In this document: in pieces, positions 20,071-29,300 of the stretch | How the letters are laid out: every line of letters begins with the position of its first letter | Position numbering within the stretch: the first letter of the stretch is position 1 | DNA from: Bacillota bacterium | GTDB taxonomy: Bacteria; Bacillota; Limnochordia; DTU087; JAAYGB01 | NCBI GenBank assembly: GCA_012727955.1 | Contig: JAAYGB010000014.1 | Location: 1 to 64,000, forward strand | DNA: 64,000 bases | Reading direction: 5' to 3' | The notes under the pieces: generated by a model | Told to the model about the DNA's origin: nothing | Database searches by the model: none | Seen by the model: only the letters and a program-made list of their open reading frames with translations | Made by a program: the position numbers and the translations under genes

Positions 20071-20832
20071 TTGGGACAGGTAATAGCCATTGTGAATCAA
20101 AAGGGTGGAGTCGGCAAGAGTACCACGGCTGTCAACTTGGGAGCATGTCTCGCTGAGTTGGGTAAGAGTGTACTCTTGGTGGATGTGGACCCTCAGGGAA
20201 ACGCTACCAGCGGTATCGGTGTTAATAAACAGGAAGTGAAATCCTGCATCTATGATGTGATTGTCGGTGATGCGACCCTGAGGGAAGTGGTGCAGGCAAC
20301 GGAACTTGAGAATCTCCATGTTGCTCCGGCTCGGATCGATTTGGCCGGCGCTGAAGTGGAGCTGGTCTCAATGATGTCCCGGGAATACCGCTTGAAGAAT
20401 GCCATAGATAAAATCCGCGATCAATACGATTACGTACTGATTGATGCACCCCCTTCACTGGGCTTGCTAACTCTCAACGCTTTAACGGCAGCAGACTTTG
20501 CTTTGATCCCCATCCAGTGCGAATATTACGCCCTGGAGGGAGTTAGTCAGTTGATGGGAACCATTAGCTTGGTTCGGACCCATCTAAACGACACGCTGGA
20601 TATCAAGGGTGTGCTGATGACGATGTATGATGCCAGGACCAATCTGTCGGAGCAGGTTGTGGAGGAAGTGAGAAAACACTTTGGCTCTATCGTCTTCAAT
20701 GTGGTGATTCCCCGCAACGTGCGCCTAAGTGAAGCTCCTAGTTTCGGTGAAAGTATTATTCAATATGATCCCAGTTCCAAGGGTGCCGAGGCGTATCGCC
20801 GGTTGGCCAGGGAGGTGGTGGAGCGTGGCTAG
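20071..20832 (+). CDS. parA: Chromosome partitioning ATPase ParA/Soj
   Basis: Walker-type ATPase that acts with ParB at parS and in Bacillus also regulates DnaA. The TTG at 20071 with GGGGAG seven bases upstream gives 253 aa, starting LGQVIAIVNQKGGVGKST; this equals the normal Soj length. The deviant Walker A is KGGVGKST (11-18), and DVDPQGNAT and DYVLIDAPPSLG follow. A longer frame would add 21 residues with no family similarity. Its end overlaps parB by eight bases. Confidence 0.96.
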   Translation: MGQVIAIVNQKGGVGKSTTAVNLGACLAELGKSVLLVDVDPQGNATSGIGVNKQEVKSCIYDVIVGDATLREVVQATELENLHVAPARIDLAGAEVELVSMMSREYRLKNAIDKIRDQYDYVLIDAPPSLGLLTLNALTAADFALIPIQCEYYALEGVSQLMGTISLVRTHLNDTLDIKGVLMTMYDARTNLSEQVVEEVRKHFGSIVFNVVIPRNVRLSEAPSFGESIIQYDPSSKGAEAYRRLAREVVERG

Positions 20833-21691
20833 ACAAGCACTGGGAAAGGGTTTAGAAGCCCTGATTCCGCAGCGGTTGGAGGTGGAGGATAGTGACCCCG
20901 GCACTTCTGGGCTGCAGGAAGTAGATATCGACTTGGTGGTACCCAATCGTTCCCAGCCTCGCAGGCACTTCGATGAGGAGAAGTTACAGGAGTTGGGAGA
21001 ATCCATCAAAGCCAGAGGCATGCTCCAGCCCTTGGTGGTCCGGGAGGTTGACGGAGGGTTTGAAATCGTTGCCGGGGAGCGACGATGGAGGGCAGCCCGG
21101 ATGGTGGGATTGGAGAAGGTTCCTGTCATCGTCGGTGATTACACCGACAAGGAAGTAATGGAAGTGGCTTTGATTGAGAACCTGCAGCGGGAGGACCTTA
21201 ATCCCATCGAAGAGGCAGAGGCCTTTCGGAGGCTCATCGAGGAGTTCTCCCTTACCCAGGAAGAGGTGGCACGGGCGGTGGGCAAGGGTAGGGCCACCAT
21301 TGCCAACAGCTTGCGGCTCTTGTCCCTGGTCCCTGATGTAAGACAACTGGTGGCTGATGGTAAGTTAAGCGCTGGACATGCCAAGGTGCTGGCCTCACTG
21401 TCGGATACAGGACAACGGGAGTATGCCATGCGGGTACTGGCCGAGGGATTGTCGGTCCGCCAGCTGGAGGAACTGGTTAGCGGGGAGACCAAGAAATCCC
21501 GGCGAAATCGCACTAGAAGTGTAGCCTCTTCACCGCCGCCGGAGTTGAGGGCGGTGGCGGAAAGACTGCAGGAGGCCCTGGGCACCAAGGTTACCATTAA
21601 GGCCAAGGATGAAAAATATAGCCAGGGAAAAATCGAAGTCGAGTTTTATTCAGTAGAGGATTTAGATCGGATTCTTGACCTTTTGGGGTAA
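20825..21691 (+). CDS. parB: Chromosome partitioning protein ParB/Spo0J
   Basis: CTP-dependent parS-binding clamp, 288 aa, starting GTG at 20825 within the end of parA. N-terminal ALGKGLEALIP is the ParA-stimulating peptide. The CTP box GERRWRA is near residue 82, followed by ALIENLQREDLNPIEEA and the helix-turn-helix SLTQEEVARAVGKGRATIANSLR. The C-terminal dimer domain ends FYSVEDLDRILDLL. Three parS sites lie within 400 bp downstream. Confidence 0.97.
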   Translation: MARQALGKGLEALIPQRLEVEDSDPGTSGLQEVDIDLVVPNRSQPRRHFDEEKLQELGESIKARGMLQPLVVREVDGGFEIVAGERRWRAARMVGLEKVPVIVGDYTDKEVMEVALIENLQREDLNPIEEAEAFRRLIEEFSLTQEEVARAVGKGRATIANSLRLLSLVPDVRQLVADGKLSAGHAKVLASLSDTGQREYAMRVLAEGLSVRQLEELVSGETKKSRRNRTRSVASSPPPELRAVAERLQEALGTKVTIKAKDEKYSQGKIEVEFYSVEDLDRILDLLG

Positions 21692-21722
21692 CGGGATGAC
21701 AGAGAAGAATACTGCAAAGGCG

Positions 21723-21750
21723 ACCGGACGTTGAGTCCGGTTATTTTTTT
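21723..21750 (+). terminator. Terminator after parB
   Basis: ACCGGAC (21723-21729), GTTGA, GTCCGGT (21735-21741), then TATTTTTTT. Ends the noc-parA-parB transcript. Confidence 0.85.
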
Positions 21751-21781
21751 GCATCCCCGGTGGGAGCAGTGTTCCACGGAA

Positions 21782-21797
21782 AGTTCCACGTGGAACC
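21782..21797. other. parS: parS site 1 (imperfect)
   Basis: AGTTCCACGTGGAACC: the 14-bp core is perfect and only the two outer bases differ from the parS consensus TGTTCCACGTGGAACA. A half site TGTTCCACGG lies just upstream at 21770-21779. Confidence 0.85.
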
Positions 21798-21996
21798 AAG
21801 GGGTTTTCCAGAGAAGAGGGTTACAGCCAGTCTCGCAAGGGGTTGGAAATTTACTTGGAACAATGAGAAGAGGCTATAATTGTTTGTAGGTTTTTGTGAC
21901 TTTGTATGGGAAATTGCCGATTTCTATAGAAGACCGGCGGCGAAGGGCTAGATTTTTCGCAGTCATGAGGGAGGAGAGAAGAGAGGTGAAGACGGG

Positions 21997-22012
21997 TGTT
22001 CCACGTGGAACA
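21997..22012. other. parS: parS site 2 (perfect)
   Basis: TGTTCCACGTGGAACA, identical to the 16-bp consensus bound by Spo0J/ParB, in the parB-yyaC gap. The 395-bp gap has no gene; apart from the sites and the terminator it holds only a possible -10 (TATAAT near 21875). Confidence 0.95.
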
Positions 22013-22051
22013 CCGGAGTGAAGGGAAAGGGCAACCCTCACCGAAGGTCAC

Positions 22052-22067
22052 TGTTCCACGTGGAACA
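22052..22067. other. parS: parS site 3 (perfect)
   Basis: A second exact TGTTCCACGTGGAACA, 55 bp from site 2 and 20 bp after the end of the convergent yyaC gene. Confidence 0.95.
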
Positions 22068-22086
22068 TTCATCACGGTCAAGCCCT

Positions 22087-22716
22087 CTATGCAAACAGAT
22101 TGGTTCTGCCTCTAGTAGGGGATAGGTTTGGTAAGGCTTCAGCGGTCAGGGCTAGGGCCCTGGCGATCACTCGAGACATTCTCAGTACTAAGGACAAACG
22201 GGTGTTTTGCAATACGAAGTATTCCATAAATCCACCGACATTAACGACTCCGATCAAATGCAGTTCGCCGATGGCAGGCAGATCCTTGTTAACTCCCGTT
22301 CCCGGTAGGAGAGGTCCCCCCTTCAGACTAAGGAAACCTACACTTTCATTTTTCCCTAGGCAGCCATCGACGGCAAGGATTAGGGAACCCTTGTGTTTCT
22401 GGTAAATAGCCCTGGATCTAGCTTCCAAGTTAGTAGCATGGACAGGATCCTCCAAGGTGCCATACACATGCATATTAGCCAAATTAAGTTCCTCAAGGTG
22501 CGTTCCCACTAAGGGACCGAGGGCATCTCCCGTAGACCGATCCGTTCCGACGCAAACCACTACCAAGGGTCGATGGGAGGCGGCAAAGCCACGACCTTCG
22601 ATGTAATGTAACAGTCCCTGGGCTAAGTAATGCGCTGCGTTGGGGTTGTCAACATGAACTCGGGAATAGGTGTCTGGTGTTATGTCGGAGCGCACAATGT
22701 CTCGAGGTAGCTGCAT
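22087..22716 (-). CDS. yyaC: YyaC-like spore protein (DUF1256, GPR-protease fold)
   Basis: The protein is 209 aa. The family resembles the germination protease GPR and is found only in spore formers, usually next to parB, as here. Typical stretches are VVVCVGTDRSTGDALGPLVG and ILAVDGCLGKNESVGFL, then PGTGVNKDLPAIGELHLIGVVN. The start is ATG at 22714-22716 with GGGAGGAGG upstream. On the minus strand CATATACT at 22778-22785 fits a sigma-E-type -10 element, but no clear -35 was found. Confidence 0.88.
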   Translation of the reverse strand: MQLPRDIVRSDITPDTYSRVHVDNPNAAHYLAQGLLHYIEGRGFAASHRPLVVVCVGTDRSTGDALGPLVGTHLEELNLANMHVYGTLEDPVHATNLEARSRAIYQKHKGSLILAVDGCLGKNESVGFLSLKGGPLLPGTGVNKDLPAIGELHLIGVVNVGGFMEYFVLQNTRLSLVLRMSRVIARALALTAEALPNLSPTRGRTNLFA

Positions 22717-22800
22717 GAATAGGGTTTCCTCCTCCCTGTAAAATCCTGGAACGAAATAACAAACAACGGCTGCTACAAGTATATGATGTCCCGATTGAAA

Positions 22801-22814
22801 CTATACATGTATAG
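22801..22814. promoter_or_regulatory. Perfect 14-bp palindrome in a divergent promoter region
   Basis: CTATACATGTATAG is fully palindromic and lies between yyaC (minus) and the YkvI-like gene (plus). It could be an operator serving one or both genes, or simply overlapping -10-like sequences. Confidence 0.35.
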
Positions 22815-22870
22815 CGGGAAAAGAAAGGATGCCGGATTTGCTGACAATGCGGTGAAAGGCGGGGTGGCTC

Positions 22871-23935
22871 TTGCACAAGCCAGTGAACCACTGGATGAAC
22901 GCTATACAGGTGGGGTTTACTATAGTAGGGACGGTGATTGGGGCCGGATTCGCCTCCGGGCAGGAAATTCTGCAGTTCTTTGTCGCCTTTGGTAAGCAGG
23001 GACTCTGGGGATTGTTCCTGGCGAGCCTTCTCTTTGGCGTACTCACCCATCTGGTGGTGGTAACGGCCGCTGAGCTCCGGGTGCGATCTCATCTAGAGCT
23101 CCTGATGAGAACCACCTCAGGGTGGATGGCTCGTGCCGTTGATGGAATGCTCCTTTGTTTTCTTGTCATCAGTACTGCCTTGATGTTGACCGGGGCCGGT
23201 ACCGTTTTAGAGCAGCATTCTGGTTTTAATCGGATGTTAGGCACGGTGTTGGCGGCATTGATAGTGGTATTGGTGGCTTCCGGGCCGTCCACCAGTGTCG
23301 TCCGATTCAACGTCATTCTTGTGCCGGTACTCATCGTCACCTTGTGCGGGCTGGGGGGCAAGGCTTTAGGTCAAGCGCTGAAGTACAGCCATGTGCCCAC
23401 CTGGAAAGCAGCCGTCAATCCCTATGTCACCCACTGGTGGATGGCTGCCTTGATTCATCCTGCCTATAACATCTTTCTGGCAATGTCCGGCCTAAGCAGT
23501 ATTAGTGGTTCTGTGTCTCCGCGAAGTGGAGTTCTTGGCGCTTGGCTGGGTTCGGGAATTATCGCGCTCCTGTTGGTCTGCGTTTCCCTGGCCCTGTGGA
23601 TTGCCGGTCCAGACATCCACCGCTACCCAGTGCCTACCTTAGTGGTAGCCCAGCAGACACATCCTTGGTTGGGATGGGCAAGTATCTTGTCGATGCTCGC
23701 GGCGATGTTAACCACTGCGGTAGTAAATGTATACGGCATGGCTCGTCGTCTCGCCGAGGAAGTCCCTTGGCGGCATTCCTGGTTAACAGCGGCCATAGTC
23801 GCTTTGTCCCTACCTTTGTCCTACTTTGAATTTGTGGTAATCGTTGGTACCGCTTACTCGGCGATAGGGTATATAGCTTTAGTTTTCTTTGGGTACTGGT
23901 TATTAAAACTAGCTATCCCTAGCCAGCCTAGATAG
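22871..23935 (+). CDS. YkvI-like integral membrane protein
   Basis: About 354 aa with roughly ten hydrophobic segments. The first reads AIQVGFTIVGTVIGAGFASGQEILQFF, cut here to its key parts GTVIGAGFASGQE, the hallmark of the YkvI family, which is distantly related to amino-acid/polyamine and neurotransmitter-type LeuT-fold transporters. The substrate is unknown. The start is uncertain: TTG at 22871, GTG at 22883 and ATG at 22895 are all possible before the first membrane helix. It is divergent from yyaC. Confidence 0.75.
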   Translation: MHKPVNHWMNAIQVGFTIVGTVIGAGFASGQEILQFFVAFGKQGLWGLFLASLLFGVLTHLVVVTAAELRVRSHLELLMRTTSGWMARAVDGMLLCFLVISTALMLTGAGTVLEQHSGFNRMLGTVLAALIVVLVASGPSTSVVRFNVILVPVLIVTLCGLGGKALGQALKYSHVPTWKAAVNPYVTHWWMAALIHPAYNIFLAMSGLSSISGSVSPRSGVLGAWLGSGIIALLLVCVSLALWIAGPDIHRYPVPTLVVAQQTHPWLGWASILSMLAAMLTTAVVNVYGMARRLAEEVPWRHSWLTAAIVALSLPLSYFEFVVIVGTAYSAIGYIALVFFGYWLLKLAIPSQPR

Positions 23936-24006
23936 AGGTATGCTGGAGCTGATAACGAAACTAATACAATAACTAGGCAAAATACGAGTTTGGAGGATCC
24001 TGCAGT

Positions 24007-24561
24007 ATGAATGAACATCGACAGGGACAACAACCTGACCTTCAGCAAAGGCTGCTGGAAGCTGAAATTCAGTTGGATAAAAACAACCTCGGCGATGCGG
24101 AGAAGCTGTTTCAGGAAATATTGGAGCAAGATCCCAACAACGCGAAGGCCTGGAGTAAGTTGGGAGTGGCCAAGATCCGCATGGGGGATAAGGCAGCGGC
24201 CAAAGAGTGCTGGGAGATGGCTATTCGTCTCGATGACAAAAACGCACCGGCCTACAGCAATTTGGGCAATCTCGCTAAGGAGGCCGGGAACCTGGACCAG
24301 GCCATTGAGTTTTACAAGAGGGCCATCAAGGCCGACCCTGACTTTCCCACCGCTTACCATAATCTCGGGGTGGCTTTAAGGGAGAAGGGGGATATCGGAG
24401 AGTCCATCAACAACCTGAAAAAGGCAGCTCGCCTGCAGCGCAATTACGCCAAGAGCGACTTGCAAAAGGTCCCAAAGAAGCAGCGGAATATTGCCTGGGC
24501 GATCATGGTGGGTCTGGGGGTACTCATTTTCTATCTGATCTCTCGATCCATAGGAGGCTGA
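24007..24561 (+). CDS. Tail-anchored TPR-repeat protein
   Basis: The protein is 184 aa, ATG at 24007 with GGAGG upstream. It contains about three to four tetratricopeptide repeats between residues 10 and 145 (LGDAEKLFQEILEQDPNN, AWSKLGVAKIRMGDKAAAKE, AYSNLGNLAKEAGNLDQAIE, AYHNLGVALREKGDIGESI). A single C-terminal membrane segment follows (IAWAIMVGLGVLIFYLIS) and there is no signal peptide, so the repeats should face the cytoplasm. The function is not known; it probably scaffolds a complex at the membrane. It lies between the YkvI-like and VanW genes. Confidence 0.75.
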   Translation: MNEHRQGQQPDLQQRLLEAEIQLDKNNLGDAEKLFQEILEQDPNNAKAWSKLGVAKIRMGDKAAAKECWEMAIRLDDKNAPAYSNLGNLAKEAGNLDQAIEFYKRAIKADPDFPTAYHNLGVALREKGDIGESINNLKKAARLQRNYAKSDLQKVPKKQRNIAWAIMVGLGVLIFYLISRSIGG

Positions 24562-24607
24562 TCACCAGTCTTGCCCCATAGGGAATATGCAAAGGAGGGC
24601 CGGTTGT

Positions 24608-25966
24608 ATGGTTTCAATGATCAAAGGATATCTGGTTAAATTCAACCTTTGGTTATTTGTTATCCTTACGGTGCTAGCCCTTCCCGTCACCGTCAACGCT
24701 TACCTAGTTGGAGCGAGCCAGACCACCATCCTTCCCGGGGTGCAAATCCACGGCTGGCAGCTGGGAGGTCTCACGGAGCAAACCGCGGCGGCTTATCTCA
24801 GTGGGTATTTTAGTGACTTCGCCGCCCGGCCCGTCGAAGTTATCGCCGGTACCCAGAGCTGGAGCGTAATTCCCCGAGACTGCGGAGTCCTGGTGGATAC
24901 CGCCGCGGTATTACGCCGGGCGGTGGAGGCCGGTAACACCGGTTCCTTCGTGACTCGGTGGCGGATGCGCCACAAGATTAGAAATTACGGTTTGGAAATT
25001 CCTCTGATTCTAACGGTAAACTACGCCAAACTCGCGGAGAGTCTTCAGCCTATTGTCGCGGCCATTGAGACGGACCCGGTGGATGCTCAGTTTGTCATTT
25101 CTGAGGATCGGGTCTCAATCGTGCCCTCCCAATCGGGAGTGGTCGTTGATTACCAACAATTGGAGGCGGATTTTCTGGCTGCCTGCCGCTCGTTGTCCCA
25201 TCGGGTGGTGGAGGTAGCCCTGATCGATGTGCCTCCTGCCCTTACTACCGCCCAAGCTGAATCCATGGGAATCACTGCCAAGGTAGCTAGCTATGTGACT
25301 GAGTTTGATCCCGATGATGTCGATCGCAGCCACAATATCCTTCTGGCCGCCCAGGCCCTACAGAATGTATTGGTTGCTCCCGGGGAGACCTTCTCCTTTA
25401 ACAGGACCACCGGTCCCCGCTCAGCCCGATATGGATATCGACCGGCTCCGGTGATTATCGACGGTGAGCTGTTACCGGGAATAGGGGGAGGGGTCTGTCA
25501 GGTCTCCACCACCCTATATAACGTAGTTCTTCTCGCAGACTTAGCGGTCACTAATCGGGTGGCCCATTCCCTTCCGGTGACCTACGTACCCCTGGGACAG
25601 GATGCCACTGTCGCCTACGATTACATCGACTTTCAATTCACCAACACCCGTTCCCATCACCTTCTCATTGACACCAACGTCACCGATAACCAATTGGAAA
25701 TAGCCTTCTATGGAACTCCCACCGATAACCACCGCGTGCAATTACAGAGCAGATTAGTCGGCTTGATTGAGCCAGAAACCAGGACAGTAGAGGATCCCAC
25801 CTTACCCCCCGGAGCCTGGAAAGAGGTTGACGCCGGTAGACCAGGATACCGGGTGGAGGTATATCGGGTGGTGATGGATGAGACCGGTCAGAGGGTGTTG
25901 GCAAGTACTAAGGTCGAAGAGACGGTGTATCCTCCCCGGCATAGGGTTTTGCGGGTAGCCCCATAG
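24608..25966 (+). CDS. VanW-family protein with N-terminal membrane anchor and G5-like C-terminus
   Basis: The protein is 452 aa from the ATG at 24608, with AAAGGAGG upstream; an earlier ATG would contain that ribosome site. The N-terminal hydrophobic segment (LWLFVILTVLALPVTVNAYL) is an anchor or signal. A peptidoglycan-binding YoaR-like domain covers about 45-205. The VanW core spans about 225-390 (APGETFSFN, GGGVCQVSTTLYN, AHSLPVTYVPLGQDATV). A G5-type domain is at the end (VEDPTLPPG to VEETVYPP). Likely an extracellular wall protein; the biochemical role of VanW is unknown. Confidence 0.85.
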   Translation: MVSMIKGYLVKFNLWLFVILTVLALPVTVNAYLVGASQTTILPGVQIHGWQLGGLTEQTAAAYLSGYFSDFAARPVEVIAGTQSWSVIPRDCGVLVDTAAVLRRAVEAGNTGSFVTRWRMRHKIRNYGLEIPLILTVNYAKLAESLQPIVAAIETDPVDAQFVISEDRVSIVPSQSGVVVDYQQLEADFLAACRSLSHRVVEVALIDVPPALTTAQAESMGITAKVASYVTEFDPDDVDRSHNILLAAQALQNVLVAPGETFSFNRTTGPRSARYGYRPAPVIIDGELLPGIGGGVCQVSTTLYNVVLLADLAVTNRVAHSLPVTYVPLGQDATVAYDYIDFQFTNTRSHHLLIDTNVTDNQLEIAFYGTPTDNHRVQLQSRLVGLIEPETRTVEDPTLPPGAWKEVDAGRPGYRVEVYRVVMDETGQRVLASTKVEETVYPPRHRVLRVAP

Positions 25967-26359
25967 AGCAGGAAAACCTGCAAAGGAGGAGAACCCCAGT
26001 ACCAAGAAAAAACCGTCGGCGACGATGTCACCGACGGTGGAGTTTCACACATAGTGGTACAAACTGCCTTGTTACTGCATGAAAGTTAAGGGATACAGTA
26101 CCCCTTGGCATCCACCGCTATGCGCGATTGCGTTTGATCACTATTAATACGGTCTTTCCGGCTCGGCGTAGTATGGGGTTTAGTATCCAGCTGATAAGTC
26201 CCATAGGCTGTGTCAATCCTTCCGTTGTCAGATCTGCTTTAGTATACGCTGGGTCCAGTGAACTGTGCGGATTCCTCTCCTACAACGGATACTGGGCGTA
26301 TCCGAGAAAAGTAGAATCCATTGTTTCTGTCTGATCTTGTCCGACTGGAGGCGACTGAA
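25967..26359. other. Gene-free leader region before gcvT with two hairpins
   Basis: About 390 bp with no credible gene. An imperfect hairpin at 26012-26038 (ACCGTCGG and CCGACGGT arms) is preceded by six A residues, so it would work as a terminator only on the minus strand or weakly on the plus strand after the VanW gene. CGGATAC-TGGGC-GTATCCG (26286-26304) is a perfect hairpin about 55 bp before gcvT. No glycine-riboswitch core could be recognised. Confidence 0.5.
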
Positions 26360-27481
26360 ATGGCAGTTGGAAATGGCGCTCAAAAAACTCCTTTGTATGA
26401 AGCCCATCGGGGACTGGGCGCTAGGATTGTGGAATATGCCGGTTGGTTGATGCCGGTACAATACTCCGGTGTTTTAGAGGAACACAAAACTGTGCGGGAG
26501 AAGGCCGGGATCTTTGATCTGTCCCATATGGGTGAGATCCGCATTTCCGGTTCCAAGGCCCATGACTTTCTCCAGGGATGCACTACCAATGATCTCGAGC
26601 GTCTGGAAGTGGGGCAGATCCAGTACTCCCTCTTGTGCAATGAGGAGGGAGGAATAGTTGATGACATCTTGATCTATCGCCATCCTTGGGGATATGAACT
26701 GGTGGTCAACGCTGCCAACAAGGATAAGGATCTGCGGTGGTTGCGTCGGCATCGGCCGGAGCGGGGTGTTGTCATCGACGATGTTTCCAATGAGACGGCC
26801 CTGATCGCGGTGCAGGGGCCTGCCTCAGAGGAGATACTGGTCAAAACCCTTGGTCCCGAGATCGCGGAGTTACGCTACTACACCTTTATGATGAGTAGTT
26901 ACCAAGGGAAGCAGATTATGATTTCCCGTACCGGGTACACCGGAGAGGATGGGTTTGAAATTTACCTACCGCCGGCCGTTGCCACGATGTTGTGGAAACG
27001 GATTATGGCCTTTGGCAAGGAGGATCTGATCCCCGTTGGGCTGGGGGCCAGAGATACCCTGCGGCTGGAAATGGGTTACTGCCTATACGGGAACGATATC
27101 AGTGAACGCACCAATCCCTTAGAGGCGGGACTGGGCTGGATCGTCAAACTGGACAAGGATTTTATCGGTCGAGATGCCATTGCCGCCATCAAAGAATCGG
27201 GAGTGACCCGTAAGTTAGTGGCCATTACCATACCTCCCCAGGTGGAGGGACGCCGGGCGGGTATTCCCAGAATGGGCTACCCCGTCTATGTTGGCGATAC
27301 TCTGGTGGGCGAAGTGACCTCGGGAACCTGGTCACCCACATTACAGCAACCCATTTGTCTGGCCTATGTGCCGGCGGAATACTCCCAGGAGGGGCAGCAG
27401 TTAGAAATCGAGGTTAGACGCACCAGAATGCCGGGTACCGTAGTAAAGAAGCCCTTTGTCCAACCGAGGGTAAAGCGGTAA
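26360..27481 (+). CDS. gcvT: Glycine cleavage system T protein (aminomethyltransferase)
   Basis: Transfers the methylene group from lipoyl-bound aminomethyl to tetrahydrofolate, releasing ammonia. The protein is 373 aa from the ATG at 26360, with GGAGG eight bases upstream. Family motifs are present: YAGWLMPVQYSGVLEEH, FDLSHMGE, RTGYTGEDGFEIY and ARDTLRLEMGYCLYGNDI, the latter with the conserved Asp/Arg folate region. First gene of gcvT-gcvH-gcvPA-gcvPB. Confidence 0.96.
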   Translation: MAVGNGAQKTPLYEAHRGLGARIVEYAGWLMPVQYSGVLEEHKTVREKAGIFDLSHMGEIRISGSKAHDFLQGCTTNDLERLEVGQIQYSLLCNEEGGIVDDILIYRHPWGYELVVNAANKDKDLRWLRRHRPERGVVIDDVSNETALIAVQGPASEEILVKTLGPEIAELRYYTFMMSSYQGKQIMISRTGYTGEDGFEIYLPPAVATMLWKRIMAFGKEDLIPVGLGARDTLRLEMGYCLYGNDISERTNPLEAGLGWIVKLDKDFIGRDAIAAIKESGVTRKLVAITIPPQVEGRRAGIPRMGYPVYVGDTLVGEVTSGTWSPTLQQPICLAYVPAEYSQEGQQLEIEVRRTRMPGTVVKKPFVQPRVKR

Positions 27482-27520
27482 TTAGAATCTTACATATCAC
27501 TCTAGATGGAGGGTGCAGTT

Positions 27521-27901
27521 ATGAGTGTTCCTGCAGATTTAAAGTACTCCAAGGATCATGAATGGGTCAGGGTTGAGGGAGATGTGGCGGTAATCGGGAT
27601 CACGGACTTTGCTCAATCGGAGTTGGGGGATGTGGTCTTTGTTGAATTGCCGGAGACAGATATAGAAGTGGCCGCGGGAGATCCCCTGGGCGTCATTGAG
27701 TCCGTCAAGGCTGTGTCCGACATTTTCAGTCCCGTGTCCGGTACCGTGGTGGAAGTCAATGCCCAGCTGGAGGATACTCCAGAAGCGGTCAACGAGGATT
27801 GTTACGGGGCGGGGTGGATTGCCAAGGTGAGCATGTCTAATCCCCAAGAGGTTGAGAAACTCCTATCGCCCGCAGAGTATGAAGAGCTGACTAACGAGTA
27901 A
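27521..27901 (+). CDS. gcvH: Glycine cleavage system H protein
   Basis: Lipoyl carrier that shuttles the aminomethyl group between P, T and L proteins. The protein is 126 aa from the ATG at 27521 (GGAGG eight bases upstream). The lipoylated lysine is Lys63 in [11 protein letters not shown]. It lies 39 bp after gcvT. Confidence 0.97.
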   Translation: MSVPADLKYSKDHEWVRVEGDVAVIGITDFAQSELGDVVFVELPETDIEVAAGDPLGVIESVKAVSDIFSPVSGTVVEVNAQLEDTPEAVNEDCYGAGWIAKVSMSNPQEVEKLLSPAEYEELTNE

Positions 27902-27929
27902 CAACGACTTTGAATTAGGTGGGATCAGT

Positions 27930-29300
27930 ATGAGCTTCATCCCAATTACTCAGTCAGACCAAGAGGAGATGTTAGCTGCCATCGGAGTGAGTTCCATCGA
28001 TGAACTCTTCGCCGATATTCCCCGGGAAATGCGCCTAGAGCGGGAGCTGTCTTTGCCTCAGGCCCTATCGGAGGCGGAACTTGTTCGGCACTGCCGGCAA
28101 TTGGCGGGGAGAAACCAAAGCACCGAGCAGTTGGTATCCTTCTTAGGTGCTGGGCTTTACGATCACCACATCCCTGCGGCGGTAGCCCACTTAGTAGGCC
28201 GATCCGATTTTTACACTGCCTATACCCCCTACCAGGCGGAAGTTAGCCAAGGTACACTGCAGTCGATCTATGAGTATCAGTCGGCTGTTTGCTTCTTGAC
28301 GGGAATGGATGTAGCCAATGCCTCGGTTTACGATGCCGGAACCGCTATTGTTGAGGCGGTGGGGATTGCCAGGGCAACAACTCGGCGGGATCGGGTGGTT
28401 TTCCTCGATACGGTTCATCCCGATCATCTGGCAGTAGCAAAGACCTATGCTGCTGCCCAGGGGTGGGAAATCACGATAGCTCCCAGCCGGGAGGGAAGAA
28501 CCGATCTAGGAAAGCTCACAGCCCTGGTAGACAAGGAAACCGCGGCGGTGGTTGTCCAACAGCCCAACTTCGTCGGTCAAGTTGAGGACCTTCTGCCCAT
28601 CGCCGAGGCCGCGCAGTCAGTGGGCGCATTGTTCATCCTTTGCGCCAACCCAATCATGTTGGGATTATTGACCAGTCCCGGAAAGGTCGGTGTAGACATC
28701 GTCGTCGGCGAGGGGCAGCCCCTGGGTGGGCGCCTGCACTATGGTGGGCCGACATTAGGCTTTTTTGCTGCCAAGGCCAAGTACTTACGGCGATTGCCGG
28801 GCAGAATCGTCGGCAAGACTACAGATCTGGAGGGACGGGTGGGTTACGTCCTCACCCTGCAGGCTAGAGAACAACATATTCGCAGGGAAAGGGCCAGCTC
28901 CAATATCTGCTCCAACCAGGCCCTCAACGCCCTGGCGGCTACCATTTACTTAGCCCTGCTGGGCCCCGAGGGACTGAAGGATGTGGCCTATCAAAGTGTG
29001 CAAAAGGCCCATTACTTAGCCAATCAGTTGACCACCAAGGGGTTAGGAGACTTGGTCTGGTCGGGACCCTTTGCCAATGAATTTGTTTTCCGCCCGAAAA
29101 TGGACCTGGACACCCTGTGGGCCAAGTCCCTGGAGGCAGGATATCTGCCGGGCTTGAACCTGGGGAAGATGCCCTTCCTGCCGGAGTCCATCGCTCCCTC
29201 CTTGGAAGGGACGCTGCTGATGGCGGTGACCGAAAAGCGGACTCGAGCTGAGCTCGATGGCTTAGTTTCTTTGTGGGAGGGGTTGATGGCCAATGATTGA
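27930..29300 (+). CDS. gcvPA: Glycine dehydrogenase (decarboxylating) subunit 1
   Basis: N-terminal half of the split P protein that decarboxylates glycine with PLP. The protein is 456 aa, beginning [15 protein letters not shown]. Conserved stretches are [36 protein letters not shown] and [14 protein letters not shown]. The lysine that binds PLP is on the partner subunit. Its last eight bases overlap gcvPB (ATGATTGA), giving coupled translation of the heterotetramer. Confidence 0.96.
   Translation: MSFIPITQSDQEEMLAAIGVSSIDELFADIPREMRLERELSLPQALSEAELVRHCRQLAGRNQSTEQLVSFLGAGLYDHHIPAAVAHLVGRSDFYTAYTPYQAEVSQGTLQSIYEYQSAVCFLTGMDVANASVYDAGTAIVEAVGIARATTRRDRVVFLDTVHPDHLAVAKTYAAAQGWEITIAPSREGRTDLGKLTALVDKETAAVVVQQPNFVGQVEDLLPIAEAAQSVGALFILCANPIMLGLLTSPGKVGVDIVVGEGQPLGGRLHYGGPTLGFFAAKAKYLRRLPGRIVGKTTDLEGRVGYVLTLQAREQHIRRERASSNICSNQALNALAATIYLALLGPEGLKDVAYQSVQKAHYLANQLTTKGLGDLVWSGPFANEFVFRPKMDLDTLWAKSLEAGYLPGLNLGKMPFLPESIAPSLEGTLLMAVTEKRTRAELDGLVSLWEGLMAND

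Noticed and set aside
19135-21691. The two ParB-like genes as a plasmid-type partition remnant
   Set aside because: Their order rsmG-noc-parA-parB and downstream parS sites match the chromosomal Firmicutes arrangement.
26012-26038. Terminator for the VanW-family gene
   Set aside because: The stem has an A-tract before it and no T-tract after it on the plus strand, so it suits minus-strand termination, for which no gene exists. Kept only as a hairpin.
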